This document shows positions 42,001-45,025 of a stretch of DNA of 64,000 bases, piece after piece; the stretch's first letter is position 1; the number at the start of each line of letters is the position of its first letter. Location: positions 7,700,679-7,764,678 of the forward strand of contig CM017573.1 in assembly GCA_007844125.1 (NCBI GenBank), read 5' to 3'. The notes under the pieces are model-generated. The model was not told the origin of the DNA. It saw only the letters and a program-made list of their open reading frames with translations, and did not search any database. Position numbers and translations under genes: made by a program. This stretch comes from Sinonovacula constricta (taxonomy: Eukaryota > Mollusca > Bivalvia > Cardiida > Solecurtidae).

Positions 42001-44420
42001 AAGACAAAGAGGCTATTTATCCATTTTTGTGTATGATTCTATTTTATTTCACAAGTGGTCATGGAACAGTATATTTCTTCTGTGACCATGGTTAAAATAC
42101 AAAATAATCATACACTAAAATTGACAATTTTTTTTTATATTTCATGCTTATTTTATCTTTAAACTTTATTTCAATCAACTTTTTTGCCCAGTCTGGTATT
42201 TCTCACTCTTTCAGCGGAAAGCATGAAATAAAGAGCAATATAAATTGAAAGAAAATAGTTTCGTTATCAAATTGTAACAAATGGTCTGAACTGAATTAGG
42301 GCGTTGTGCTCAGATGAGCTAAAAAAGGAGTCGCGACATGTCCAAGACTGAGGAATGGGATTTGCCAGCATTTTTGCCGATACTGTGCAGCGATATTCTA
42401 TCATTATAGCACAGGGACACTTATGAGGTGCCCAGGGACTGAACCCAGCCAGTCCATTATACTGACATGGATGAGTCAGGCATAATGCTGTCCCCTTAGC
42501 CCCGAGCGTTAGGAGGGAAGCCACTACTACCAACTTTAAGGTCTTTGGTTTGACCTGGCTGGGGTTTGAACCCATGACCTCCCGATTCGCAAGCCGACGC
42601 TCTACCACTTAAGCTATTTCGGCCGGTCCTGTCAAAGATTGAAACTACAAACCAAACAAACAGTGCAGATTTTTTTTTTCAGACTGCTGTCTGTAAAGTT
42701 ATTATAAACGGGATTAACACTATTTGCCAAAACCGAATCAATTAATGCTTGGCAGCTTAATTCAGTTCTGTTTTTGATTTTGATTTTGAAATTCATTGCA
42801 GCGAACATTTATGATCATTATAGCAACATCCAGCTTTTTGGTGGAGGAACACCCCAGACACATGTCTGGGAAGATGCATCTGTGCATCGCAAGTCAGCTG
42901 CAAGACCGCACATTTAGTCCTTTGCCCCGAATGGGACTTGAACCCACGCAGCAAGAGGCTAAGCAGTCAGAGGAGTTACTAGTCAACGACTCTATCACTA
43001 TGCCACGGGTGCCTCCGTTGCACACCTTATACTATATATATATATATATCGAATACAATCAATCGCCGACCCATCTTCACTGTACGTGGGTTTGAGTTCC
43101 GGCGGAAGTGAAAACTTACCATTCGAAGCAGTTCCAGCAGACCAGCAGTGCAATGGTTGTTCCACCAAGACCTGTCTGGACTTTATCCGACCTTTGAATT
43201 TGAAGCATTTTGATTGGTCAAGATCTTTTCACATGCGATTCCGAAAAAAGTATTAACTACTAATATTGACCTTTACTATTCTCAAATGTTAATTTTTCAT
43301 GTGCATTGTAAACAAACATGGTGTCACATAGCAAGCAGACGAGAATGTTTCTAACCATGTCTCCGGACAATTTGGAAGCCTTGAAGCAAAATATTGCATC
43401 AAAACCAAAAATTAAATGTTAAAAAATATGTTCTAGATCTGAGTTTTTATTAAATAGTAAGTCTTCATTTTGGTAACATACTACATAAAAATGATCATAT
43501 GTTTAGTTGAGGTCAATATTATCAAACCATCAGAATGCTTCAAATTCAAAAGGTATATAATATAACAAGTAAATACTAATGTTGAGGTCGATATGTAGTT
43601 CTGCTGACCTGGGTATAGTGATATCGACCTCAACATTAGTATTTATTTGTAAAATAATAGCTGGTTCCTGTCCTAATGAACATAATTGTGTTGCAGGGAT
43701 TCATTATTAATAATTGATTAATAATTAATAATTTTTGTACAGGTGGAAAGAGAAGAACAGTAATAAAAGTGATGCTAAGAACATTGCGGATCTGCTCTCA
43801 GCTCTCGAGAGGGCCGGACTAAGAGACTTGGCCGACCAGTATAGAGAGGATAACCCTGGTATGCAGCGATATTTTTTCATTTGAAAAGTATGAGATAAAA
43901 AAGTGCACATATTTGAAAACAATGAGATTTTTTAAAAATTATTGAGATTTTTTAGTAATCTTTGACAAAAGTTTTATTTTTGCGCATTAATACAAATAAT
44001 GTACATTCATTGTATTAAAACATTAAATCTTAAAAGTCGGAGTTTATTTGTTTATTGGGTTTATCATCCCACCAACAGTATTTCAGTTATCTGGAGACGG
44101 TGACTGCTTGAAGCAGATATAGTGCTGCCTTCACTGTGAATAGCAATTCTTGAACACCTGGCATGATACCACACCCAGTCACATTATCCTGACACCGGGC
44201 CAACAAGTCATAGAACTACCCTTATATTTGCTCGAGTGTTATCAAGGAAGCTATACCACTACCATTTTTAACTACTTAGGTTTGTCGCAACTAGGATTGA
44301 TCTCTGGGTCTCCTACCGGGAGCCAATGCTCTACTGCTTGCGCTTACAGGTCCAGTCAGTTGTAAATTATGTTGTATCAAAATCAGAATTAATATTTTTT
44401 GTATACTTTCAGGTTCCTAA
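4902..44420 (+). CDS. ROCO-family protein: LRR - Roc GTPase - COR - Death domain (16 coding exons)
   Basis: Joined exons: 4902-6036, 8927-9075, 10151-10297, 11055-11253, 16486-16601, 17829-18018, 24771-25013, 31787-31933, 32784-32792 (microexon, optional), 34918-35192, 35432-35713, 36784-36970, 38725-38808, 40386-40545, 43743-43858, 44413-44420. Every junction is AG/GT and the phases fit, giving about 1148 residues (1145 without the microexon). Seen: about a dozen LRRs (roughly 60-420), Roc domain (about 440-650) with P-loop GASKAGKS near 445, DFGG near 492, THAD near 552 and SCAE near 639, COR region (about 650-965), a Cys-rich segment, and a Death domain (about 1055-1130). Known: ROCO proteins such as MFHAS1 and LRRK couple Roc-COR GTPase switching to signalling; Death domains recruit adaptors of apoptosis or innate immunity. 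Inference: an intracellular immune or cell-death regulator. No kinase domain is seen. The 5' untranslated exon and promoter are not resolved. Confidence 0.9.
6088..6395 (+). mobile_element. SINE-B copy in ROCO intron 1
   Basis: tRNA-like head 'tggtagtgcaatcggtagag' and family body 'ccatgctaatgcccaagcag', 'ggttggccaggtgtcaggat', 'gtgttcacagcgtgctatac', ending 'cccaataaattataaac'. It sits directly before the decayed exon 1 copy. Confidence 0.9.
6403..6560 (+). pseudogene. Decayed partial copy of ROCO exon 1 inside intron 1
   Basis: Matches 4917-5072 over about 155 bases: 'gataatgggttgatttcag' against 'agtaatgggttagtttcaa', 'gtggacatctacaagat' against 'ggggacatctacaagac', 'gtcattccacacaggtgg' against 'gtcattccccactggtgg'. 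Translated it begins QYINRDNGLISVSILAG and then stops, against QYLNIDSNGLVSISIPAG in the gene. Confidence 0.85.
6762..7547. mobile_element. Inverted-repeat element with CCCTAAGTCTTCGGCC ends
   Basis: Left end 'ccgtaaaaaccctaagtctt' and right end 'aagacttagggattttacgg' are inverted copies. The motif 'gtggccgaaaacttagggt' recurs inward from both ends. No coding frame inside. Target duplication not clear. Confidence 0.75.
7948..8130 (+). mobile_element. SINE-C copy (diverged)
   Basis: 'ggctaagctgttagagtcac', 'aggtttgagtcccagttg' (B box) and 'gtggttctacccagatattt' in the family order. Confidence 0.75.
8640..8865 (-). mobile_element. SINE-C copy
   Basis: On - it carries 'gtccgtggtgtaatggtaga', 'gggtttgagtcccgtacggg', 'gtggttctactcagacatgt' and 'cttcctccaccaaaatagct'. 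It lies about 60 bp upstream of ROCO exon 2. Confidence 0.88.
8927..9075 (+). CDS. ROCO gene coding exon 2: last LRRs
   Basis: Acceptor tttattactag at 8926, donor GTATGC at 9076; enters in phase 1 and leaves in phase 0. It completes the split codon to read LDGNKLKTLP, a direct continuation of the LRR pattern (LNLDGNKLKTLPLML), then LSLYNNCLEIRL. This continuity across the junction is the main support for the splice. Confidence 0.92.
9738..9990 (-). mobile_element. SINE-C copy
   Basis: On - it reads 'gcacccgtagcgtaggggta', 'gggtgcgagtcccgttcggg', 'ggttctacccagacatttgt' and 'cttcctccatcaaaaagctg', then an A-rich tail. The 3' palindrome CCAGACATTTGTCTGG is intact. Confidence 0.92.
10151..10297 (+). 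CDS. ROCO gene coding exon 3: Roc P-loop
   Basis: Acceptor tgatattttcag ends at 10150, donor GTAACA at 10298; phase 0 to 0. It encodes 49 residues containing KLILIGASKAGKSSLRN, a Walker A/P-loop of GxxxxGKS form as in Roc GTPases. The last residues (DERTWVMEQ) lie where switch I begins. Confidence 0.93.
10437..10776 (+). repeat. Degenerate 17-18-bp tandem repeat in ROCO intron 3
   Basis: About 19 copies of 'acagaatcattacaaaatcc' type units, diverged, within the intron between the P-loop and DFGG exons. Confidence 0.85.
10776..11010 (+). mobile_element. TTAA-MITE family M1, 3' half
   Basis: Shares 'gtaagtggtcacgtg', 'aaaaatagctatctctgcag', 'ggatatcaatgaacaacatt' and the end 'ccaaactgtcggatatcacc'. 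It ends about 50 bp before ROCO exon 4. Confidence 0.85.
11055..11253 (+). CDS. ROCO gene coding exon 4: Roc switch II / DFGG
   Basis: Acceptor acacggttttcag ends at 11054, donor GTAAGA at 11254; phase 0 to 1. It encodes VQILDFGGHLIYSVAHHMYL, where DFGG is the G3 (DxxG) motif, followed by the beta strand LHVLVFDIS typical of Roc. A TTAA-MITE remnant ends about 50 bases upstream of the acceptor. Confidence 0.93.
11354..13104. mobile_element. Pogo/Tigger-like (Tc1-mariner) non-autonomous element
   Basis: Left end CAGTCAGACCTCGGTCGCTC after TA at 11352-11353; right end is the inverse of CAGTCAAACCTCGGTCGCTC with TA at 13105-13106. 'CAGT..AACCTCGGT..CTCGAAC' with a TA target is characteristic of pogo/Tigger elements. 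1751 bp, no transposase frame. It carries a nested dispersed repeat (11670-12043) and a TG run at 12592-12613. Confidence 0.88.
11670..12043 (+). repeat. Dispersed 375-bp repeat, copy 1
   Basis: Nearly collinear with 55740-56143: shared 'cggtttttatgcttgt', 'ttttaagcttatatttat', 'tactgtttggaatacctcgg' and 'ccatttcaccaatgtacccc' (one mismatch). Internal inverted motif AATTGTCTCCC (11685) / GGGAGACAATT (12011). Confidence 0.9.
13107..13765. other. ROCO intron 4 interior, no gene seen
   Basis: AT-rich intron sequence; open frames on both strands near 13160-13390 show no domain signal. Confidence 0.5.
13766..14041 (+). mobile_element. SINE-A copy
   Basis: 'gaccgcaatagctcaagtgg' (A box), 'gtcatgggtttaaatg' (decayed B box), then 'ctctaaagttggtagtagtg', 'gtcagtataatggaccggct', 'cctgtgctataatgatag' and end 'gccggctaatcccatccc'. 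Confidence 0.92.
14042..14490. other. Intron sequence with a short direct repeat
   Basis: 'atagtatccggttaatgg' recurs at 14232-14288 in a diverged tandem of about 18-28 bp units. Otherwise nothing recognised. Confidence 0.5.
14491..14806 (+). mobile_element. SINE-B copy, near full length
   Basis: 'accgggatgcgcagtcggta' head, 'aggttcaaacccgggctgca' B box, then body 'gatgctcaagcaaatataag', 'ggttggcccagtgtcaggat', 'gtctccagataactgaaata', tail 'aaacccagtaaacaag'. Confidence 0.93.
14807..15949. other. ROCO intron 4 interior
   Basis: AT-rich. Holds the short unassigned ORF at 15450-15590; 15855-15935 resembles a SINE-B fragment ('ttataccaggtgttttgggc', 'gtctccagataactgaaata'). Nothing else recognised. 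Confidence 0.45.
15450..15590 (+). CDS. Unassigned 46-codon ORF in ROCO intron
   Basis: ATG in a good context (aacaATGG) opens MASFDSCVFAAPGKLNLDDI, ending TGA at 15588-15590. Composition looks protein-like but I recognise no family, and no splice partner is evident. It could be the 5' exon of a captured gene or chance. The ROCO gene reads through this region as intron. Confidence 0.15.
   Translation: MASFDSCVFAAPGKLNLDDINLKQPQSEVLQASYYSELSSEQSSLF
15950..16075 (+). mobile_element. SINE-C 3' fragment
   Basis: 'cttgcagtgcgccggtggtt', 'tacccagacatttgtgtgg', 'cttcctccaccaaatagt', then 'cgctaagatgtatttgaaaa' tail. Confidence 0.9.
16191..16475 (+). mobile_element. SINE-A copy abutting ROCO exon 5 acceptor
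   Basis: 'accggccgcaatagctcagg' at 16191, 'gtcgtgggttcaaaccccga' B box, then body to 'gccggctaatcccaatcct'. The acceptor AG of exon 5 (16485) is about 12 bases beyond its end, so the branch-point/pyrimidine region is SINE-derived. Confidence 0.93.
16486..16601 (+). CDS. ROCO gene coding exon 5: Roc G4 motif
   Basis: Acceptor gatctcccacag ends at 16485, donor GTAATA at 16602; phase 1 to 0. It encodes AKVMMVGTHADLCSPEHTD; THAD is the Roc form of the G4 (N/TKxD) guanine-specificity motif. A SINE-A copy fills 16191 to about 16470, so its 3' tail sits directly against this acceptor. Confidence 0.92.
16619..17092. mobile_element. Small inverted-repeat element in ROCO intron 5
   Basis: 'gatctgatgacag' near 16685 and 'cttgtcatcagatcc' near 17076 are inverted ends. 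A tandem of 'ttacaaaatgttagatct' units precedes it (16627-16690). The interior has one antisense open frame with no domain. Confidence 0.5.
17140..17400 (+). repeat. Diverged tandem repeat, about 55-60-bp unit
   Basis: 'ctataaatagtaatct', 'ctatttatagaaagtcatct' and 'ctaaaaatagatggtgacat' recur about four to five times with inverted 'tctataaat'/'atttataga' motifs. Confidence 0.55.
17540..17685 (+). repeat. Short 'atttcatatgttat' repeat
   Basis: About eight diverged copies of a 16-18-bp unit with 'tttcatatg'. Confidence 0.75.
17829..18018 (+). CDS. ROCO gene coding exon 6: end of Roc
   Basis: Acceptor attttgtccag ends at 17828, donor GTGAGT at 18019; phase 0 to 1. A Glu/Gln/Arg-rich helical stretch (DFERVLKTEQERLEMAMKES) is followed by NTIFVVSCAEVLSG, in which SCAE fits the G5 position. 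The large 54-bp array lies in the intron that follows. Confidence 0.9.
18390..23865 (+). repeat. 54-bp minisatellite, about 100 copies, in ROCO intron 6
   Basis: Unit: 'ggtctacctggacatttgtc', 'tctggtattctgggtgacct', 'gcagtgtactgatg'. Variants: 'tgggg' for 'tctgg' after gtc, 'gaactg' for 'gtactg', and 48-bp units lacking 'tactga'. Because 54 is divisible by three, several frames on both strands stay open for hundreds of codons; these are not genes. Confidence 0.97.
19930..23110 (+). repeat. Higher-order duplication inside the 54-bp array
   Basis: Rare unit variants recur in the same order: 'gatggttcttcctgg' at 20585 and 22135 (offset 1550), 'gataggtctacc' at 20639 and 22243 (1604), 'ctgggcgacctg' at 21204 and 22862 (1658), 'gggtctatctgg' at 20911 and 22569. 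The offset grows in exact 54-bp steps, so one block of about 1.55 kb was copied and two single units were later gained in one copy. Confidence 0.9.
23939..24606. mobile_element. hAT-like MITE with CAGGGTTTTCCCT ends
   Basis: Left CAGGGTTTTCCCTGACGCAC; right end is the inverse of CAGGGTTTTCCCTTGGCTTC. It has no coding frame. It starts at the 3' border of the SINE-C/54-bp array. CAGGG termini suggest hAT; an 8-bp target duplication is not clear. Confidence 0.75.
24771..25013 (+). CDS. ROCO gene coding exon 7: Roc-COR linker and start of COR
   Basis: Acceptor tctgttttaaag ends at 24770, donor GTTAGT at 25014; phase 1 to 1. It encodes 81 codons including LISTLKSTVAQKLPHLWYNF and ALEIFCKVLQES, resembling the helical start of COR domains (LRxAIExxxxxxP..W form), then VVLRYLHVTG. 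Confidence 0.9.
25274..25478 (+). mobile_element. SINE-C copy, internally shortened
   Basis: 'gtgcccgtggcgtagtggta', 'cttagtctctcaccacatgg', 'gtcttccagctgacttgttg', 'cttcctccaccaaatagctg', then 'gcgatgtatttaaaaa'. Confidence 0.9.
25735..26021 (+). pseudogene. Transposon-borne exon with start of a SWIM-type zinc finger
   Basis: Starting at ATG 25735 the frame reads MAKQRDSTD, an in-frame TAG (25762-25764), then IPENIGLSYLPNSH, YVHEINVYEGFTKVNVSCYP and IEIIIDTEKITDAHCSCRA, ending at donor GTAAGC (26022). The CxC at the end with the preceding 'V..S...' strands resembles the first half of SWIM zinc fingers found in transposon and YqaJ-type proteins of invertebrates. It starts about 55 bases inside the left terminal inverted repeat of the 25646-30917 element and reads inward. 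Broken by one stop. Confidence 0.5.
26282..27578. mobile_element. Mutator-like element nested in composite transposon
   Basis: Inverted ends contain CCGGACAATTCTCAGTCCGG and run about 150 bp, made of alternating 'ggacaattctcag' and 'ggacatttctcag' units with 'ttgcaggg' spacers. The 9-bp direct repeat GTGTAAAAC flanks it (26273-26281 and 27579-27587). It encodes a MULE transposase C-terminus on -. A 9-base duplication is the Mutator hallmark. Confidence 0.88.
26779..27146 (-). pseudogene. Mutator-like (MULE) transposase C-terminal fragment
   Basis: On - the frame reads RIPPRYPPTVWNVNEATVSN, then SRTNNVCETWNNGFRHLVGH and AHPSLWTVIACLQKNN, ending KDVREFLMAIGKCVRLDH and a stop; one in-frame TAG interrupts it near 26900. 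'P..WNV.......RTNN..E.WN..F......HPS.W..I..LQ' is the C-terminal signature of MULE/FLYWCH-type transposases in invertebrate genomes. It lies inside the 26282-27578 element, whose 9-bp target duplication also points to Mutator. Confidence 0.7.
27588..29587. other. Interior of composite transposon, unidentified frames
   Basis: A 138-codon open frame on - (27502-27918; GHWIYCCASGNIPLLRDACT in it) and an 80-codon Cys-rich frame on - (28570-28812) may be remnants of the THAP-headed gene. I recognise no domain in either. The rest is AT-rich. Confidence 0.35.
29588..29734 (-). pseudogene. Transposon-borne THAP gene exon 2 (frameshifted)
   Basis: Acceptor tttcttttctttag on - precedes cacttc, which gives His-Phe and so completes the THAP ending VCSKHF from the exon at 30531-30729. 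After a frame shift the sequence reads FGPTKEYPSPVSADGSSCTH then RKLPAKRTVQSAVHIPVKKS and a donor GTAAG at 29583-29587. The 'GPT.E.P.PVSA' stretch is what commonly follows THAP fingers. A third exon may lie near 28950-29070 but is not convincing. Confidence 0.55.
29750..29855 (-). mobile_element. Other tRNA-derived SINE fragment
   Basis: On -, 'gcttggtagctcatggatag' (A box) and 'ccctgtgttcgagtcacgat' (B box), spaced as in a tRNA. It lies just upstream of THAP exon 2, in its intron. Confidence 0.5.
30311..30426. mobile_element. Zero-spacer palindrome, 46-bp arms
   Basis: Arms 30325-30370 and 30371-30416 are inverse copies with one mismatch, centred on CCGCGG. The 14-base direct repeat ATTGAATTATTACT lies at each edge (30311-30324 and 30413-30426). 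It looks like a minimal palindromic MITE within the composite transposon. Confidence 0.85.
30531..30729 (-). pseudogene. Transposon-borne THAP zinc-finger exon 1 (frameshifted)
   Basis: From ATG 30729 on - the frame reads MVLRCAWGTCNSDERYPDRL, then VKFYRFPNPKHELENCLRW: the THAP C-x4-C start and the conserved 'F.FP' and Trp. At about 30585-30600 the frame shifts; the next frame continues PREQLNVSRLNKHKAVCSK to a donor GTATGA, as in THAP domains ('VCS.HF'). Known: THAP domains are C2CH DNA-binding fingers used by P-type, Kolobok and related transposases. It lies about 155 bases inside the right terminal repeat and reads inward. Confidence 0.7.
30974..31300 (+). mobile_element. SINE-B copy, full length with (ATAA)n tail
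   Basis: 'accggatagcgcaatcggta' head, 'aggttcgatcacttgcaaca', full body, 'ctccagataactgaaatact', then an 'aataaataaataaataa' tail. Confidence 0.94.
31634..31711 (+). pseudogene. Broken duplicate of ROCO exon 8 start and its acceptor
   Basis: 'aagttatttgtgacctaatt' and 'accaggtcagattgtgtggt' repeat the sequence around the true acceptor at 31735-31815. Splicing at this upstream AG (31685) would give GQIVWFFENL and a stop. Confidence 0.85.
31787..31933 (+). CDS. ROCO gene coding exon 8: COR domain
   Basis: Acceptor tctataccag ends at 31786, donor GTAAAG at 31934; phase 1 to 1. It reads GEIVWFYENPKRRGIVFHHP then ETLVEMLRAIFRHD, the conserved COR pattern in which 'G.I.WF......IVF..P..L.....A.FRH' follows 'YLH.TG' of the previous exon. 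A broken copy of its acceptor and first codons lies about 101 bp upstream (31634-31711). Confidence 0.93.
31990..32190 (+). repeat. 85-bp repeat with ATTGGTCAGATT/ACCAAT motifs, three copies
   Basis: 'gtatttgattggtcagattt' and 'gctaatacattaaatt' recur at about 85-bp spacing, each with inverted 'aaccaat.agatgct'. A related 'accaatcaaaa.gagtgttaca' repeat follows at 32424-32590. Confidence 0.7.
32784..32792 (+). CDS. ROCO gene possible 9-nt microexon
   Basis: A pyrimidine-rich acceptor (acaactttctcag, ends 32783) and a donor GTAAGA (32793) bracket nine bases that would add Leu-Ser-Gly in phase 1 to 1. Exons 8 and 10 also join in frame without it, so it may be alternative or spurious. Supported only by the splice signals and the preserved frame. 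Confidence 0.35.
32911..33500 (+). repeat. 39-bp tandem repeat, about 15 copies, in ROCO intron
   Basis: Unit 'ggggagacaattcacaaatc' + 'agcatttagagagtactga'. A degenerate version of about six units lies at 40130-40350, before exon 14. The GGGAGACAATT core also occurs in the dispersed repeat at 11670 and 55740. Confidence 0.93.
33702..33962 (+). mobile_element. SINE-C copy
   Basis: 'ggcgcccatggcgtagtggt', 'aaggttcgagtcccgttgag', 'ggtcttccagctgacttgcg', 'ttctacccagacacgtgtct' and 'aatgtattttaaaaacag'. Confidence 0.94.
34340..34548 (+). mobile_element. SINE-C (subtype C2) copy
   Basis: 'cttgtaactcctcagcctct', 'gccggtggttctacccagac', 'ataagtctgggatcttccta', 'accaataattagctagacat' and 'tgtgttggtgtaatgtaa'. 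Confidence 0.88.
34636..34905 (+). mobile_element. SINE-A copy abutting ROCO exon 10 acceptor
   Basis: 'gccacaatagctcaggtggt' head and 'aggtcgttggttcaaacacc' B box, through 'cagtatcggtaaaatgcctg' to 'caaatcccaatcccatt'. The exon 10 acceptor follows after 'gtttttgcag'. Confidence 0.94.
34918..35192 (+). CDS. ROCO gene coding exon 10: COR domain
   Basis: Acceptor gtttttgcag ends at 34917, donor GTAAAC at 35193; phase 1 to 0. It encodes QFEELKDQFLLRGLMTVELL, then FIDLMLKFDLCYEV and RVLHFPWF, matching the COR order 'G.....LL...W......LM..F.LC......YL.P.F'. A SINE-A copy (34636-34905) lies immediately upstream of the acceptor. Confidence 0.93.
35432..35713 (+). CDS. ROCO gene coding exon 11: C-terminal COR
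   Basis: Acceptor ctaatccacag ends at 35431, donor GTAGGA at 35714; phase 0 to 0. It encodes 94 residues: TIELQFRVHFLRKNLPNFFEK, matching the COR beta strand and helix (Y.F..LP.G.F.RL), then KDGILAERNRSLLILKRKKV and ELWFLVLTLRADMLALLQ. A 5'-truncated SINE-B begins about 35 bp after the exon. Confidence 0.92.
35747..36025 (+). mobile_element. SINE-B copy, 5'-truncated
   Basis: Begins in the head ('gtcgggaggctccgggttcg') 35 bp after the exon 11 donor and continues through the complete body to 'aaacccaataaacaaac'. Confidence 0.92.
36060..36270 (+). repeat. Tandem duplication of about 100 bp
   Basis: 'gttacatgtcaaggttgata' to 'gacagctcccagcagggata' is repeated almost exactly, with the start of a third copy. 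Confidence 0.85.
36340..36566 (+). mobile_element. TTAA-MITE family M1, 3' half
   Basis: 'aaaaatagatatcgacga', 'ggggcatcaatgaacagcat' and the end 'ggtccaaactgtcagatacc' match the M1 consensus. Confidence 0.8.
36600..36740 (+). repeat. 'taattagtaatttgtt' repeat
   Basis: About eight diverged 16-18-bp units just upstream of ROCO exon 12. Confidence 0.8.
36784..36970 (+). CDS. ROCO gene coding exon 12: Cys-rich segment after COR
   Basis: Acceptor ttgatttcag ends at 36783, donor GTATGT at 36971; phase 0 to 1. It reads DMNLVCFHCLLKGEESPYLF, then NKKCPESIHIIRCPKSKDEI. The CxxC followed by two further Cys could bind a metal ion as a small zinc ribbon (inference). Followed by an intron filled with 24-bp and 80-bp tandem repeats. 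Confidence 0.9.
37060..37335 (+). repeat. 24-bp tandem repeat, about 11 copies
   Basis: Unit 'ttcattcccttggtgttgaa' + 'gggg'. Open on both strands because 24 is divisible by three. Confidence 0.95.
37336..38440 (+). repeat. 80-bp tandem repeat, about 12 copies
   Basis: Period 80 bp (for example 37681, 37761, 37841, 37921): 'agggattcattcccttggtt', 'tggaaggggttcataaagtg', 'aagaaaattatgtcaccctc', 'ctgggaagtcttggtgtgga'. It embeds the 24-bp unit of the preceding array, so it is a composite derived from it. Confidence 0.95.
38455..38595 (+). mobile_element. SINE-C 3' fragment
   Basis: 'ggtttggttctacccagaca', 'tttgtctgggttg', 'gatcatcattggtcactt' and an ACAACAA tail, at the end of the 80-bp array. 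Confidence 0.75.
38725..38808 (+). CDS. ROCO gene coding exon 13: linker to Death domain
   Basis: Acceptor ttttcatttcag ends at 38724, donor GTAACT at 38809; phase 1 to 1. It encodes EFCAKDLDKHMIVITDFLRR then NLDVVDSGG. No recognisable domain; it bridges the Cys-rich segment and the Death domain. Confidence 0.82.
38865..39172 (+). mobile_element. SINE-B copy, full length
   Basis: 'gacctggtagcgcaatcggt' head, 'aggttcaaacctgggccatg' B box, full body, then 'gataaacccaatg'. A SINE-C fragment follows directly. Confidence 0.94.
39173..39310 (+). mobile_element. SINE-C 3' fragment
   Basis: 'aaagtcttccagctgacttg', 'ggttctaaccagacatgtgt', 'cttcccccaccaaaagctgg', 'cgcttcaatgtatttag'. It is fused to the end of SINE-B. 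Confidence 0.88.
39480..39995 (+). repeat. 51-bp then 45-bp tandem repeat, about 10 copies
   Basis: Unit 'atatatcatagtacttatag', 'atatatgttcgataaacagc', 'aatatgaacaa'; the last units lose six bases ('acttatatatgtttg'). Three frames stay open by period. Confidence 0.93.
40386..40545 (+). CDS. ROCO gene coding exon 14: Death domain, helices 1-4
   Basis: Acceptor attgtacttgtag ends at 40385, donor GTAAGT at 40546; phase 1 to 2. It reads LSLNRIAAELGFLWHSVMIE then LKLTQSEINIIQMDYQQQSH. This is the Death-domain pattern 'IA.ELG..W......L.L....I..I' with the conserved Trp. Confidence 0.92.
40690..40838 (-). mobile_element. Other tRNA-derived SINE copy
   Basis: On -, 'gggcatccgtggtctagtcg' then 'gatcagcggatcccgatccc' in tRNA-like spacing, with a body ending near 'ccagaaagtagg'. 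Confidence 0.5.
40983..41464 (+). mobile_element. TTAA-MITE family M1, full length
   Basis: Starts AGGTGGAAACCGACAGTTTG, ends in the inverse form 'ccaaactgataccaccg'. TTAA flanks both sides (40979-40982, 41465-41468). No coding frame. Confidence 0.9.
41470..42340. other. ROCO intron 14, no gene seen
   Basis: AT-rich intron with T-rich runs. 'gaccatggt' style short inverted motifs near 42055-42095; nothing else recognised. Confidence 0.45.
42345..42628 (-). mobile_element. SINE-A copy, full length
   Basis: On - 'accggccgaaatagcttaag' head, 'catgggttcaaaccccagcc' B box, through 'gtcagtataatggactggct' to 'gccgatactgtgcagcg' reversed order of the + copies. Confidence 0.93.
42782..43015 (-). mobile_element. 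SINE-C copy
   Basis: On - 'ggcacccgtggcatagtgat', 'gggttcaagtcccattcggg', 'agacatgtgtctggggtgtt' and 'ttcctccaccaaaaagctgg'. An (AT)n run at 43030-43050 follows. Confidence 0.93.
43188..43560. mobile_element. Inverted-repeat element, CCTTTGAATTTGAAGCATTT ends
   Basis: Left 'acctttgaatttgaagcatt' (43190) and right 'aatgcttcaaattcaaaagg' (43534) are inverse copies. A second hairpin, 'aatactaatgttgaggtcga' (43568) and its inverse near 43624, lies just outside. Both sit upstream of ROCO exon 15. Confidence 0.8.
43743..43858 (+). CDS. ROCO gene coding exon 15: Death domain, helices 5-6
   Basis: Acceptor tttttgtacag ends at 43742, donor GTATGC at 43859; phase 2 to 1. It completes K-WKEKNSNKSDAKNIADLL then SALERAGLRDLADQY, the 'L..W......A....L..AL...G...LA' end of a Death domain. 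Confidence 0.92.
44050..44358 (-). mobile_element. SINE-B copy before ROCO terminal exon
   Basis: On -, 'tggacctgtaagcgcaagca'-type decayed head, then 'cgagcaaatataagggtagt', 'gtgactgggtgtggtatcat', 'gtctccagataactgaaata' and 'gataaacccaataaac'. It ends about 55 bp before the last acceptor. Confidence 0.88.
44413..44420 (+). CDS. ROCO gene coding exon 16: last residue and stop
   Basis: Acceptor gtatactttcag ends at 44412. In phase 1 the exon adds Gly-Ser and then TAA at 44418-44420, so the protein ends ...EDNPGS just after the Death domain. Another terminal exon is possible, but this is the first good acceptor, and AATAAA follows at 44445. Confidence 0.75.
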
Positions 44421-44444
44421 GTCAAGAAAGGATGATGGGACAGA

Positions 44445-44450
44445 AATAAA
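44445..44450 (+). promoter_or_regulatory. Candidate polyadenylation signal AATAAA, ROCO gene
   Basis: AATAAA 25 bases after the ROCO stop codon. Another AATAAA lies at 45264-45269. Which one is used cannot be told from sequence alone. Confidence 0.35.
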
Positions 44451-44701
44451 ACCTTACTCAGGCTACAATGACATTCACCGCCTGATTCCGCTGTATTGAG
44501 ATACAAAAAAAGTTCGGCAGAATATATCTTCCCATAACATTCGTAAATGTTGTTATGTGTTCACATCAGTAGCTATGACCCCACGTAAATTAACTTTTTT
44601 TTGGACAAGAAGAATTTGAGAGCCTGACAGTGTGAAGATAATGAATTTTATTGTGTGGATAAAATAGTTAGTTTATATAAACATACATCAAGGTGAATAA
44701 G

Positions 44702-44890
44702 GGGGCGCTTGTGGTGGAGTGGTTATGGTCGCTGACTTGTAATTGCTCACTTTTCATGTGGGAAGGTTTTCCAGCTAACCTGGTGCGCCGGTGGTTCTAC
44801 CCAGGCATAAGTCTGGAGTTTTTTTCCACCAATAATTAGCTGGATGTTGCCCATATTTGTGTCGGTGTGCTATAACAGCAAACAAGTAAA
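44702..44890 (+). mobile_element. SINE-C (subtype C2) copy, internally deleted
   Basis: 'gcgcttgtggtggagtggtt', 'gcgccggtggttctacccag', 'ataagtctggagttttttt', 'ccaccaataattagctggat'. Confidence 0.85.
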
Positions 44891-44949
44891 CAAGGTGAAG
44901 AATGGGGCGTTGGTCTTGATTCATAATAGCCAAGCATACGATATGGCAT

Positions 44950-45025
44950 CTTTCTTTTGCTTTCTATTTATGACAGCTTTCTATTGATGACAGCTTTCTA
45001 TTTATGACAGCTTTCTATTTATGAC
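44950..45025 (+). repeat. 17-bp repeat 'ctttctatttatgacag'
   Basis: Four near-identical copies. Confidence 0.85.
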
